Below are positions 18,616-27,577 of a stretch of 64,000 nucleotides of DNA, in pieces. The notes under the pieces were generated by a model. That model saw nothing but the letters and a program-made list of their open reading frames with translations, searched no databases and was not told the DNA's origin. Made by a program: the position numbers and the translations under genes. The DNA is from Colwellia sp. (GTDB taxonomy: Bacteria > Pseudomonadota > Gammaproteobacteria > Enterobacterales > Alteromonadaceae), in assembly GCA_013215655.1 (NCBI GenBank), contig JABSOX010000011.1, forward strand, positions 137,024 through 201,023. Direction: 5' to 3'. Position 1 is the stretch's first letter. Each line of letters starts with the position of its first letter.

Positions 18616-19464
18616 ATGAATATTAAATTACTCGTATCAGCCGCTATTACAGCTGCAAACATAACAGTTGCCCCTATCGCTTTGGCTGACAACATCTTAG
18701 TGGTGATGTCGGATACAGCCGAGTTAACGCTAAAAGATGGCAAGTCTTACAATACCGGATTTTATCTCAATGAATTAATGCAACCGGTTAAGCGCTTCAT
18801 TGATCAAGGGCATAAAGTGACCTTTGCGACCCCTAGCGGCTTAGCTCCAAGTTTAGATGCAAACTCAGATGCTGTTAGTTTATTTGGTAACGATGACGAA
18901 GCGTATCAAATCCATAAAAAATTGATGTTATCACTCAAAATAACGGATGTAGTGAACAGTCCGGTGATTAGTTTTTCCCGTGTTGAGCAAATGGGTATCG
19001 AAAATTTTGATGCATTTTTTGCTCCGGGTGGACATGCTCCTATGGAAGACCTTTTGTTGGATGATCAACTGGGCCGTATTTTATCTGCATTTCATCATGC
19101 ACAAAAGCCAACGGGGTTAGTGTGTCATGGGCCTATTGCTTTATTGGCTACTTTACCTAATAACGATGAATTTGTTGCTGCTTTAAAAGCAGGTAGAAAA
19201 GCCTTTCCTGCAACAGACTGGATCTATGCAGGTTACAACATGACGGTATTTAGTAACAGTGAAGAAGTGGCCGCGGAAAAGGGATATTTGGACGGAGGGA
19301 AAATGTTTTTCTATCCTGAAACAGCTTTAAATTCTGCAGGCGGAAACTATCAGCGTAGCGCAAATGATTGGGCTATTAAAGTGGTTGTTGACCGTGAATT
19401 AATTACCGGTCAAAACCCAGCATCAGCTAATGCTGTCGCTACGGAAATATTAAAACGTTTGTAA
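18616..19464 (+). CDS. Periplasmic DJ-1/PfpI-family (Hsp31-like) protein
   Basis: 282 residues with AAAGAGAT before ATG 18616. The N-terminal signal peptide ends near ALA-DN (residue 25). Class I amidotransferase-like fold: FYLNELMQPVKRFIDQGHKVTFATPSG, FFAPGGHAPMEDL, and nucleophile elbow GLVCHGPIALL with Cys and the following His. This is the large Hsp31/YhbO-like layout with a capping insertion. Relatives act as glyoxalase III, deglycase-type or chaperone proteins against methylglyoxal; export to the periplasm is unusual. Part of the LysR-divergent cluster. Confidence 0.85.
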   Translation: MNIKLLVSAAITAANITVAPIALADNILVVMSDTAELTLKDGKSYNTGFYLNELMQPVKRFIDQGHKVTFATPSGLAPSLDANSDAVSLFGNDDEAYQIHKKLMLSLKITDVVNSPVISFSRVEQMGIENFDAFFAPGGHAPMEDLLLDDQLGRILSAFHHAQKPTGLVCHGPIALLATLPNNDEFVAALKAGRKAFPATDWIYAGYNMTVFSNSEEVAAEKGYLDGGKMFFYPETALNSAGGNYQRSANDWAIKVVVDRELITGQNPASANAVATEILKRL

Positions 19465-19628
19465 TCAGCACTGACTAAAATTGTGAATCTTGAAATCCAA
19501 AATATACCCTTTATATTTATTGAAATTAACAGGTAAATAACTTTCAAGGTTTACTCTCATATAAACTGCTAATTTGGCGTGCTCTGAATAGCAAACTAAG
19601 TTCAATAAGAATAAAGGTAACAAGCGTA

Positions 19629-20087
19629 ATGAATGTATTCCAACAACCACTATTTTATGCATTATTGATGTCCGTTGCAGGGATGGGGATTCCTATCATG
19701 GCAGCGTTAAATGGTAACTTGGGTATCAAGCTTAACAGTCCTGCGTTAGCTACAGTTATTTTATTCATTGTTGGCGGTGTTGTTTCACTTGCATACTTAT
19801 TTATGTCCGGCGGAATGTCCAAGTTACCAATTAAAGAATCCATACCGATCACCTCTTATCTAGGAGGGCTGTTCGTCATATTTTATATTCTTAGCATGAC
19901 TTGGGTCGCACCAAAATTTGGTGTTGGTAATGCGATCGCTATGGTGTTACTAGGACAAATAATATCTATGACGGTTATCGACCACTTTGGCTTAATGAAC
20001 GCACTAAAGCACACTATTTCCAAACAACGCGTAGCGGGATTAGCATTTATGGTGCTTGGTGTTTACTTAACTATTCGTCGTTTTTAA
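19629..20087 (+). CDS. DMT-superfamily small transporter (YdcZ/DUF606-like)
   Basis: 152 residues from ATG at 19629 with AAAGG upstream. Five hydrophobic helices are visible (ALLMSVAGMGIPIMAALNG, SPALATVILFIVGGVVSL, GGLFVIFYILSMTWVAP, AIAMVLLGQIISMTVID, VAGLAFMVLGVYLTI). The conserved pattern G.N..LG...NSP..A and the closing LGVYLT are those of YdcZ proteins, half-size DMT transporters that dimerise. The last gene of the cluster, 164 bp after the DJ-1-like gene; it may export a metabolite or xenobiotic. Confidence 0.85.
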   Translation: MNVFQQPLFYALLMSVAGMGIPIMAALNGNLGIKLNSPALATVILFIVGGVVSLAYLFMSGGMSKLPIKESIPITSYLGGLFVIFYILSMTWVAPKFGVGNAIAMVLLGQIISMTVIDHFGLMNALKHTISKQRVAGLAFMVLGVYLTIRRF

Positions 20088-20101
20088 TAGCAATCAGGTA
20101 A

Positions 20102-20320
20102 ATTAGTGTCTTACAAAAGAGCTACCTTAGTGAAGCTGGATTTAATATAGAAGAATTGACTTTTATATTAAGAGTGGCTTTATGCAAAAAACGAATATTA
20201 AGCAACTTCTACATTTATAATGAACTCAATACTAAAAGAGATAATAAAATTAATTTACTTTCGAAAAACTCAGATAACATTTATGCACTAGTGAATTTCG
20301 GGTGCTTTATTTACGTTTAA
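20102..20320 (+). pseudogene. Possible C-terminal remnant of a class I methyltransferase; rest of gap empty
   Basis: A frame without a usable start runs about 72 codons to TAA at 20318-20320. It contains SYLSEAGFNIEELTFILR and DNIYALVNFGCFIYV, which resemble the final strands of SAM-dependent methyltransferases. No SAM-binding motif remains. The assignment is tentative. The rest of the 20088-20769 gap shows no gene that I can support. Confidence 0.22.
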
Positions 20321-20769
20321 TGGAACACAGAAAGAATTTGTTTAGCTTGCTAGCCTCAATACTGTTTTTGGAACTCAAATGTGGTGATTTCTGTCCTTAA
20401 TATCTCATTTTGAAAAAATCGCTGAACTCCACATGAGCAGTTCTTTTGTTAAGGGCTGTTTGGTACATAGCGGTCATTGGGATAGTTGGTTTTAAGGGCC
20501 GTATTTACAAACCAGGCCAATTTTATTCACTGGAAATACTCATAGTTAGGTGTGCTATCGAGACGTAAGCGGATATCTATCATTTCCACACTTAATTTTA
20601 ATTTGTTTTATCAAACAGTTACTAGATTTAGCCTTAATAGGAAATAACTTAATTACTCTCATGTTTTTTTATTTCATTTTTTCAACAACCTTTTCAGTTT
20701 TATTACGTATTAATTAACAACAGAAATAAAGTAATTGGTGAAGAAGTGTATTTGTTAAAATATAAAATA

Positions 20770-22059
20770 ATGAAATTGGTTAGCATAGTTAAATGCTTGC
20801 TTTTATCAGTTGCATGTTTATGGACAGCAAGCTCATTTGCGCAGTCTGCATTATTATTAAGCAATGCTAATGTTGTTGACCCAACAACTCAAAAAATAGA
20901 GTTTAGGCACCTTTTGATTAAACAGGGACGTATTGTTGATAAATTGCTGAGTATTCCTAGCGACTTCCAAGGTCAGATTATTGATGCTCAAGGCAAGTGG
21001 ATAATTCCTGGTTTAAATGAATTGCATACTCATTCATTTGGTAATAGGGGGCCTGGAGGAGCGCACAATTTTGTCGGTACTGATGGCACAGCAAAATTAA
21101 TGCTAAATGCTGGTGTTACTTCTTTCTTAGATTTATTTGGCTATGAAGATGAATTATTTAAACATCGTAAACAGCAACAAGATGGAAAAATTGAAGGCGC
21201 TGATATCTTCACTAGTTTGTCATGTTTAACTGCTACAAAAGGCCATTGTACAGAATATGGTGTGCCAACTCGTGTCATGGATTCACCGGAGCAAGCAATT
21301 GATGTTGTTAATGCATTGGCAAAGAAATCGCCCAACGTTATTAAAATCGTTTATGACCAGCACGGAGGCCTACCTTCGATTGATAAATCAACATTAACAG
21401 CAGCCATTCGTACAGCAAAAAAACATCAGATAAAAACCATTATTCACATTAGCTCTATTGATGATATGCGTGACGCCATTCATGCTGGGGCCAGTGCTTT
21501 GACTCACATCCCAGATGATAAAGAACTACCTATCAATATTGCTGAGCTAATGGCAAAACATGATGTGGTTAGTATCCCTACTTTGTCTGTGAATACTGAT
21601 TATGTCGATTTTATTAAGAATCCTGAGATATTAGCCACACCTCTGGCAGTAAAACTATCTACTGAACAAATAAGGTCAAGTTATAAACTAGACAATGTAA
21701 AATGGACATTAGCGAGGCTTGATGAATTACATACTCGTAATCAACTTTATTACCGCTCAGTGAAAACTTTGCTTGATGCTGGTGTGACAATATTGACCGG
21801 TTCTGACTCAGGTAATTACGGTACTATTCAAGGCTATTCAGTACATCGAGAAATGATTAAATTGGTTCAGTCAGGGATGAGCACATGGCAGGCTTTGGCC
21901 GCTTCGACTACTGATGCTGGAAAATTTCTTGGTAAAAGCTATGGCGTCAATATTGGTGATGAAGCAAATTTAGTTCTGTTGACAGCTTCACCCATTGAAG
22001 ATATTGCTAATAGCCAGAAAATTGCAATGGTTATACATCATGGAAAAATCATAGAATAA
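20770..22059 (+). CDS. Periplasmic amidohydrolase (imidazolonepropionase/prolidase-like)
   Basis: 429 residues from ATG at 20770; an upstream in-frame GTG at 20746 adds only eight residues ahead of the signal peptide. Signal cleavage is near SFA-QS. Metal-dependent amidohydrolase barrel: HTHSF (first HxH pair), VIKIVYD (the possible carbamylated Lys), TIIHIS and ALTHIP histidines, and the late Asp in TGSDSGN. The C-terminal composite domain ends EANLVLLTASP. The family hydrolyses cyclic amides, dipeptides or related bonds; the substrate cannot be read. Stands alone between repeat-rich gaps. Confidence 0.85.
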   Translation: MKLVSIVKCLLLSVACLWTASSFAQSALLLSNANVVDPTTQKIEFRHLLIKQGRIVDKLLSIPSDFQGQIIDAQGKWIIPGLNELHTHSFGNRGPGGAHNFVGTDGTAKLMLNAGVTSFLDLFGYEDELFKHRKQQQDGKIEGADIFTSLSCLTATKGHCTEYGVPTRVMDSPEQAIDVVNALAKKSPNVIKIVYDQHGGLPSIDKSTLTAAIRTAKKHQIKTIIHISSIDDMRDAIHAGASALTHIPDDKELPINIAELMAKHDVVSIPTLSVNTDYVDFIKNPEILATPLAVKLSTEQIRSSYKLDNVKWTLARLDELHTRNQLYYRSVKTLLDAGVTILTGSDSGNYGTIQGYSVHREMIKLVQSGMSTWQALAASTTDAGKFLGKSYGVNIGDEANLVLLTASPIEDIANSQKIAMVIHHGKIIE

Positions 22060-22514
22060 AGGTCAATTGGGTATGGACAACTTGTTAAAATATGGCGATA
22101 AACTGCAGTTGCTAATGGATTATTCTACTTTTTACATACAGTTAGCTTATGCCCATTTTCTGTTTAATATTCAGCTTCTTTCCATGTGGTTATAAGCCTA
22201 ATTGTTCAAGCTACAATATTTCAGCAAAACCGAATCCGAAGTATTGTCTAACGCTGGTTATCTAATATCAGCAATGTGGCTTGAGTTCAACCAGAATTTA
22301 CTAGGTCATGAACAGAGGAAGTTTCGAGTAATAGAAGTGCTTGATAATTAGTCTTAAATTGCAATTGGCCGCAATTAAAACGTTACTCACCGAAAACCGA
22401 TTGAAATAATGAAATATTACAAACTAATATATATGACGTGATGGCCTGTAATTACTGAGACCATCACAAAATATATTGTCAGGCTTTTCTATAATTCAGG
22501 TGAAAATGGATATT
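22060..22514. other. Gap with repeat copy C and a 7-bp dyad
   Basis: Bases 22222-22290 carry a diverged copy of the dispersed repeat (CGAATCCGAAG then TAATATCAGCAATGTGG). GTGATGG (22438-22444) and CCATCAC (22461-22467) form a perfect dyad around GTAATTAC, upstream of the DUF4267-type gene, and could be an operator. A 40-codon frame at 22073-22195, starting MDNLLKYGDKLQLLMDY, is possible but has no good ribosome site. Confidence 0.35.
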
Positions 22515-22919
22515 ATGACGAATAAAAATACTAGATTAGAAAAAGTAGGGTTTGTATTAGTTTTACTTATGGTTTTGTTACAGGGTTTTTATGGTACTTT
22601 TGCCTTCATTGAGCCAGCCATGTTTTCTACCGTAAGGGGCACTGAACTCTTTTCGGGTATAGATGCTGATTGGGTGAAGATATATGGTTCACGTACAATT
22701 TTCATTACCTTGATTTTTGGTTACCTTTTATATACTCGAAACTATATTATTTTAATGTGGGGCGCATTATTTGGGATTATTATGCCAATTACAGATGGGC
22801 TACTTGCATATGAAGCTCAAGCACCATTTAAGGTTGTTGCCAAGCATATTGCCACTATTGTGTACTTATTAATTATTTTCTTTGTCTTAAAAAAGGTTAT
22901 TGCCAACAAAACCTTATAG
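22515..22919 (+). CDS. DUF4267-type small membrane protein
   Basis: 134 residues from ATG at 22515, ten bases after AGGTGAA; the upstream starts at 22476 and 22506 are badly placed for that site. Four membrane helices are visible: VGFVLVLLMVLLQGFYGTF, TIFITLIFGYLLYT, YIILMWGALFGIIMPITDGL and AKHIATIVYLLIIFFVL. The pattern of a GSR followed by helices and a P..D..L segment is that of DUF4267 proteins, of unknown function. Followed after 15 bases by attC-like palindrome S3, so it may be cassette-borne. Confidence 0.65.
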   Translation: MTNKNTRLEKVGFVLVLLMVLLQGFYGTFAFIEPAMFSTVRGTELFSGIDADWVKIYGSRTIFITLIFGYLLYTRNYIILMWGALFGIIMPITDGLLAYEAQAPFKVVAKHIATIVYLLIIFFVLKKVIANKTL

Positions 22920-22934
22920 GCGCTTTAAATGGAA

Positions 22935-23008
22935 AAATACAACTGGCTGTTTTCACACTGTTCAACATTTTAGCCAACTATTTTATTGCCCATTATTTGG
23001 GCGTTAGC
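22935..23008 (+). repeat. attC-like palindrome, site S3
   Basis: TACAACTGGCT (22938-22948) pairs with AGCCAACTATT (22972-22982) across 23 bases; GGCGTTAGC (23000-23008) begins 28 bases after the start of the right arm. It sits between the DUF4267-type gene and the lipoprotein gene. Arm sequence and both spacings match S2 exactly and S1 within two bases. Confidence 0.55.
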
Positions 23009-23050
23009 ATACTTTATTTAGGAGTGTGGTTATCAATATGGAACATCTAA

Positions 23051-24025
23051 ATGAAATTGATATGTAAAACTATTCTTTTAGGATTTTTTTTAGTTGGGAC
23101 TTCGTCTTGTTCTGATAGCGATCAACAACCTGATCCTGATTTTATACCCAAAAACACTACGAATAGTTTTTTGAAAGTAAATAGTCCGGTAGTGTTTATT
23201 GATGAGGCCCATAATAATTTACACAAAATAAACGGTAGATTTAAGGCATTTTCTCAGGTTCTGACGAGTGATGGTTATACCGTCAAACCTAGCAAAGAAA
23301 AGTTTACGTTAGAATATTTGAAACAAGCTGATATCTTAGTAATTGTAAATGCACTTGATAAAAAAAGACGGGACTATAATCCCCCATTCGGTGATGCATT
23401 TAACACCGAAGAAGTTGAAGCCGTTAAGAAATGGGTGACCCAAGGAGGTTCTCTTTTTTTAGTCGCAGATCACACTCCTTTTCCAAAGGTATCAGAGAAA
23501 TTATCGGCTGCTTTTGGTTTCGAATTTAGCAATGGTCATGTCGGCGATGCCATATTTAGCATTGATAATAGCACCCTGATGGAACATGCAATAACGAAAG
23601 TAAATTCTGATTCACTCAGCGATGAATCGCTAGGGATTTTTGCTGGTTCTATCAAACCAATAAATATTAAGAGCGTCACTAATTCAAGAAGTATCATTCA
23701 AATTAAAACTTTTGGTGGGTCGGCCTTTCAAATTCCAGATAACGCTAAACCACTTTTGGTTCTTGGAAAAGGTGCAAATTCCCTCATACCTGAAATACCT
23801 TTCCAAGTAAATGCTGAAACACCCAGAATATCGATGGACGGTTGGTATCAAGGCGCTGTTTTGGAAGTTGGGGAGGGGCGCGTAGCAGTATTTTCTGAGG
23901 CTATGATGTTCACATCACAAGTCTATATTCCTACAGGTAAAAAAATGGGATTGGTATCTAGAGGCGCAGAACAAAACGAACAGTTTCTTCTGAATGTTAT
24001 GCACTGGCTTTCAGGCTTAATTTAA
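23051..24025 (+). CDS. Lipoprotein with GATase1/DUF4350-like fold
   Basis: 324 residues. Lipoprotein signal with lipobox GTSSC (lipidated Cys near 20). The mature part alternates strands and helices: PVVFIDEAHNNLH, DILVIVNALD, EVEAVKKWVTQGGSLFLVADH, then VLEVGEGRVAVFSEAMMFTSQ and a C-terminal helix FLLNVMHWLSGL. This order fits the DUF4350 and ThuA-like group of glutamine amidotransferase-like folds; the catalytic Cys is not evident, so it is more likely a sensor or binding protein. It begins 43 bp after the core of S3 and ends just before a shortened copy of that palindrome. Confidence 0.6.
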   Translation: MKLICKTILLGFFLVGTSSCSDSDQQPDPDFIPKNTTNSFLKVNSPVVFIDEAHNNLHKINGRFKAFSQVLTSDGYTVKPSKEKFTLEYLKQADILVIVNALDKKRRDYNPPFGDAFNTEEVEAVKKWVTQGGSLFLVADHTPFPKVSEKLSAAFGFEFSNGHVGDAIFSIDNSTLMEHAITKVNSDSLSDESLGIFAGSIKPINIKSVTNSRSIIQIKTFGGSAFQIPDNAKPLLVLGKGANSLIPEIPFQVNAETPRISMDGWYQGAVLEVGEGRVAVFSEAMMFTSQVYIPTGKKMGLVSRGAEQNEQFLLNVMHWLSGLI

Positions 24026-24075
24026 ATATATGCGTAGACAGTATGCTAACAATAAAATTAACAAGGACAAAACAT

Positions 24076-24170
24076 AGTTGGCTTTTATTTAGGCGTTATC
24101 AATACAAAATCTAATCCGAAACGTTGTTTTTTGTTTGTTAGCTGATGTCTCCAATGTGATGATAGTTAAC
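24076..24170 (+). repeat. Shortened attC-like site fused to dispersed repeat copy D
   Basis: AGTTGGCT (24076-24083), the left arm of S1-S3, is followed at once by TTTATTTAGGCGTTATC; the loop and right arm are missing. From 24093 the sequence is identical to copy A for 28 bases and then similar (GATGTCTCCAATGTG). The remainder of the gap to 24359 shows no gene. Confidence 0.5.
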
Positions 24171-24359
24171 TTAAAGGTAATTACTCGAGGCCGAGGATTT
24201 CCGCTGAATCCTCTGGAATAAGTAGTCTTTGTATTCCGATCATTAATGGTGAGATCACTCACTCCAAATAACGGTATTCACGGTGTTAAGCCACCGCGTC
24301 TTTAAAGATAATAACCGTCATCAGTGAGCGCTTTCTTATACGGATTGGTATACTTTGTT

Positions 24360-26786
24360 TTATTGCTCCCGCAATGCTTGATTAGGCTGAATCGCCGTTG
24401 CTTGTCTAACAGGTAATAAAATCGCTATGGCTGCAACTAATGCTACCGCCACCGCCGTTACTAAATACAGTGTTAGATTAAAAGATTGGGTTTCAAATAG
24501 TACTGAGTCTAAGGCCGGTGATATAAAAGCCATAATAAATACTCCGAAAACGATACCTATTGCGCATAATGATAAACTTTGCAGAGTAAAAAGCATGCGT
24601 ATTCGCCGTGGGTTTGCGCCGAGAGCAACGCGAATACCGATCTCTTTTCTACGTTGGCTGACATTATAAGCAACAATTCCGACAACTCCACTGAGTGCAA
24701 TTGCAAAGGCTAATAATGCAAATAGCGTGACTAATTGACCTACCAAGTTAGCGGATGACAATGAGCTTTCTTTAAGAATTTTCAATGTGGTAATATCTTT
24801 TACCGCTTGCTTAGGGTTAATTTCATGAATAGTCTTGGTCACCCTGTTACTAAGTGCATTTAATGGCACATTACTGCGGATCAACATATTGATCCAACTC
24901 CATGTTTTATATTCCATAAACGTACTATAAAAGGTTGGTACCGGAGCTATATCAACACCCATTTCTCTGGTATCTGCAACAACACCACGTACACTTAACC
25001 AGCTCTTACCTTTATCCAAAGAAATTTGTTTATCTATTGGGTTTTCATTGATGAAAAACGAATCGGCAAAACTCTTATTAATTAAGATCGAATCTGAATT
25101 ATTTTCACCATCACTTTCTTTAAGGTAGCGCCCCTGTAGCAATGGAATATCAAGTACATGATGGTAATTAGGTGATACTACTGCCCTTAGTGCATCAGGA
25201 CGTTCACTACTATCAGCGGGTGGCTGTCCTTTAATTTGAAAAAAGCTCAGCTGTCGACGGCCTTCACTCATCGGAAAAATGGTGGTAAAAGCAACTTGTT
25301 CTATTTCGGCTTTACTTGCTAAGCGTTGCGCCGTTTTTTGTGCGAAATCATGCCACTGTTGTAGTGTCTCATTACCTCCCGGCCCCATTTGTAGGGTCAC
25401 AATATTAGTACTATTAAAACCCGTATCTTGATTGTTCAAGCGATATAAACTTAAACTCACTAACGTCGCACTAGTAATAACAATAAAGGCCAAACTAAAT
25501 TGCATCACCAGTAAGATCTTACGAAGTCGGTTACTCGCACTGCTGGGAGTGATATTACCGCTACCTTCTTTCAGCGCTTCATTGATATTACGTTTTTGAA
25601 ATGCAGCAGTTGCACCACTAATAATACCGGTTAATAGTGATGTAATTAAACAAAATGCCAATACCCCCCAATTAATCTTCACTTCACTGGCTAACGAGGT
25701 GTAATGAGCAGCAAAGCTAGATAATAAATCGATACTAAAGATAGCAATTATCAGCCCGAGTAAGCCACCCGCTAATGATAGAATAATGCTCTCAGTCAAT
25801 ACTTGTCGCGCAATACGCCGTGGATTGGCACCTAGTGCTTCTCGAATGGCAAATTCCTGTTTACGACTCGCTGTACGAGCTAAATTGAGATTGGCGACAT
25901 TGGCGCAGGCAATCAGCAATACCAATAACGTAATCGCCATCAATAAGTAGAATGTCGAACCTGAATCGCCCATCATTGCCGTTTTTAAAGATACTAAGGT
26001 ATTACTTAAGCCTTGATTTTTGGAATAAATGTCTGGAAAATTTGTCGTTAAGTGTTTCGAAATATTATTAATATCCAAACTTGCTTTTGCCAAGCTCGTT
26101 TCAGGTTTTAATTTACCATACAAGGTCAACAGCTTGAGGCTCCGATCATTGATCGTTCTAGCACTACCTCGAAAAGGACACGAAGAGGCCGTTACCCAAA
26201 TGTCATTCTTAACCGGGTAAGGAGCTAGTGCAGGTAAAACCCCGATAACCTGATGAGCTTTGTTATTCATCTGCAAGTTCAACCCAATAACATCAGGATC
26301 ACTGCCAAACATTTCACGCCAGTAGTGATGTGATAATACGATCAAAGGTTTAGCACCCTGCTGATCTTCGCCGGGTAAAAATGTTCGACCTAGTATCGGT
26401 CTAATGTTCAACATCTCAAAATAGTCCCAGCTGACCACGCCAGATTTTAAGCTCTTGGGGTCGCCATGACCCAGTAAGTTAAAACTCATTTGGTGATATT
26501 CAACTAAGTGCGATAAATGTTCATTTTTTTCGCGGTAATCCAACATCGTGGCAACAGAGACTTGTACATCATCTCGATTAATTTTGGAATTGTTGGTATT
26601 TATCTTTATTAACCGCTCCCCTTCACTGTAAGGTAAAGGTGCCATTAGTACGTTGTAGACCATGCTAAAGATTGCGGCATTGGCACCAATTCCCAGTGCC
26701 AAAGTAACCACTATCAAAGCACAAACTGCTGGTGTTTTAAAAAAACTCCGAAAAGAAAACTGTATATCTTCTATTAATGTTTGCAT
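24360..26786 (-). CDS. MacB/ADOP-type ABC transporter permease
   Basis: 808 residues, the duplicated permease layout: N-terminal helix with ALIVVTLALGIGANAAIFSM, periplasmic MacB_PCD domain (about 60-240), FtsX domain of three helices (275-400, with ARTASRKQEFAIREALGANPRRI), then a second periplasmic domain (about 430-650) and a second FtsX domain (680-808, RRKEIGIRVALGANPRRIRM). Such permeases use transmembrane mechanics to drive tripartite efflux or lipoprotein and peptide export. The ATPase (27578) and adaptor (28314) lie upstream on the same strand, with a DUF2306-like gene between. Confidence 0.9.
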   Translation of the reverse strand: MQTLIEDIQFSFRSFFKTPAVCALIVVTLALGIGANAAIFSMVYNVLMAPLPYSEGERLIKINTNNSKINRDDVQVSVATMLDYREKNEHLSHLVEYHQMSFNLLGHGDPKSLKSGVVSWDYFEMLNIRPILGRTFLPGEDQQGAKPLIVLSHHYWREMFGSDPDVIGLNLQMNNKAHQVIGVLPALAPYPVKNDIWVTASSCPFRGSARTINDRSLKLLTLYGKLKPETSLAKASLDINNISKHLTTNFPDIYSKNQGLSNTLVSLKTAMMGDSGSTFYLLMAITLLVLLIACANVANLNLARTASRKQEFAIREALGANPRRIARQVLTESIILSLAGGLLGLIIAIFSIDLLSSFAAHYTSLASEVKINWGVLAFCLITSLLTGIISGATAAFQKRNINEALKEGSGNITPSSASNRLRKILLVMQFSLAFIVITSATLVSLSLYRLNNQDTGFNSTNIVTLQMGPGGNETLQQWHDFAQKTAQRLASKAEIEQVAFTTIFPMSEGRRQLSFFQIKGQPPADSSERPDALRAVVSPNYHHVLDIPLLQGRYLKESDGENNSDSILINKSFADSFFINENPIDKQISLDKGKSWLSVRGVVADTREMGVDIAPVPTFYSTFMEYKTWSWINMLIRSNVPLNALSNRVTKTIHEINPKQAVKDITTLKILKESSLSSANLVGQLVTLFALLAFAIALSGVVGIVAYNVSQRRKEIGIRVALGANPRRIRMLFTLQSLSLCAIGIVFGVFIMAFISPALDSVLFETQSFNLTLYLVTAVAVALVAAIAILLPVRQATAIQPNQALREQ

Positions 26787-26878
26787 TGAAGATTTATCCT
26801 TATTTTGTAATCAGTTAACCTGAATTCATTGGTATTGACTGATAATATTTATAACTTGAAGATAGAATAAGTATGAGT

Positions 26879-27526
26879 TTATGCGGATTGTCCCTTGTTC
26901 CATTGCATAAACGGCATACGACAGAGCCAATAAATCATTACCAAGATAAGTAAGATAATTGGCGTCCAAAGCAAATTTGTACCCTTAACAAATTCAGGAA
27001 ATATGTCTTGATCAAGAAATGCCAGTGTCGGTAAAAGTAATGCAAAACACATCCGCCAAAGATGGCGAGCAATGCGATGAGAACCTTTGAGCCCTCGTCG
27101 AACAATCATATTTAAATCCAAAAGTGCTGCCAAAGCGGCAAAACTTCCGAGGATAAAATATCCTGCTAATGGCAATGTACCTTCTAGCACTTTACCATTA
27201 TAAACAATATCCCAGCCCCACTTATAAAACGTCGCAGCTACTGCGGCTATAATGACAAACGCGCCATATTCAAACTTTCCTACCGTGCCAGCTTCTTGCT
27301 TAATAATACTCCAAGAGGTAATCACAAAATACAACGATAGCGTGCCCATAATTGGAAATTCACCCAATTGATATTCTAAATATGCAGCACTTAAAGATGA
27401 GAAAATCATCGCACCAAAAAAAACATTTCCGGCCAGTCGGTGCAGTTTTAAGCCTTTAGGCGCTAACAATGCCATATAGCCAAATATCAATACCAAACTT
27501 CCAGCTATTATATGAAAAATAAGCAT
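26879..27526 (-). CDS. DUF2306-like membrane protein
   Basis: 215 residues, six or seven membrane helices. The start MLIFHIIAGSLVLIFGYMALLAPKGLKLHRLAGNVFFGAM carries the conserved H..aG...l..G, K G...H...G pattern of DUF2306-type proteins, which may bind haem through these His residues; biochemical function is not known. Located inside the efflux gene cluster, 51 bp downstream of the ATPase gene and 92 bp before the permease start, so probably co-transcribed. Confidence 0.6.
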   Translation of the reverse strand: MLIFHIIAGSLVLIFGYMALLAPKGLKLHRLAGNVFFGAMIFSSLSAAYLEYQLGEFPIMGTLSLYFVITSWSIIKQEAGTVGKFEYGAFVIIAAVAATFYKWGWDIVYNGKVLEGTLPLAGYFILGSFAALAALLDLNMIVRRGLKGSHRIARHLWRMCFALLLPTLAFLDQDIFPEFVKGTNLLWTPIILLILVMIYWLCRMPFMQWNKGQSA

Positions 27527-27577
27527 TTTATTACCCTTCTAAATTTATTTTAGTATAAATCGATCTAACCAATTTCA

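Noticed and set aside
19465-19662. 65-codon minus-strand frame between DJ-1-like and DMT genes
   Set aside because: No ribosome site, odd composition, and it runs into the DMT gene start.
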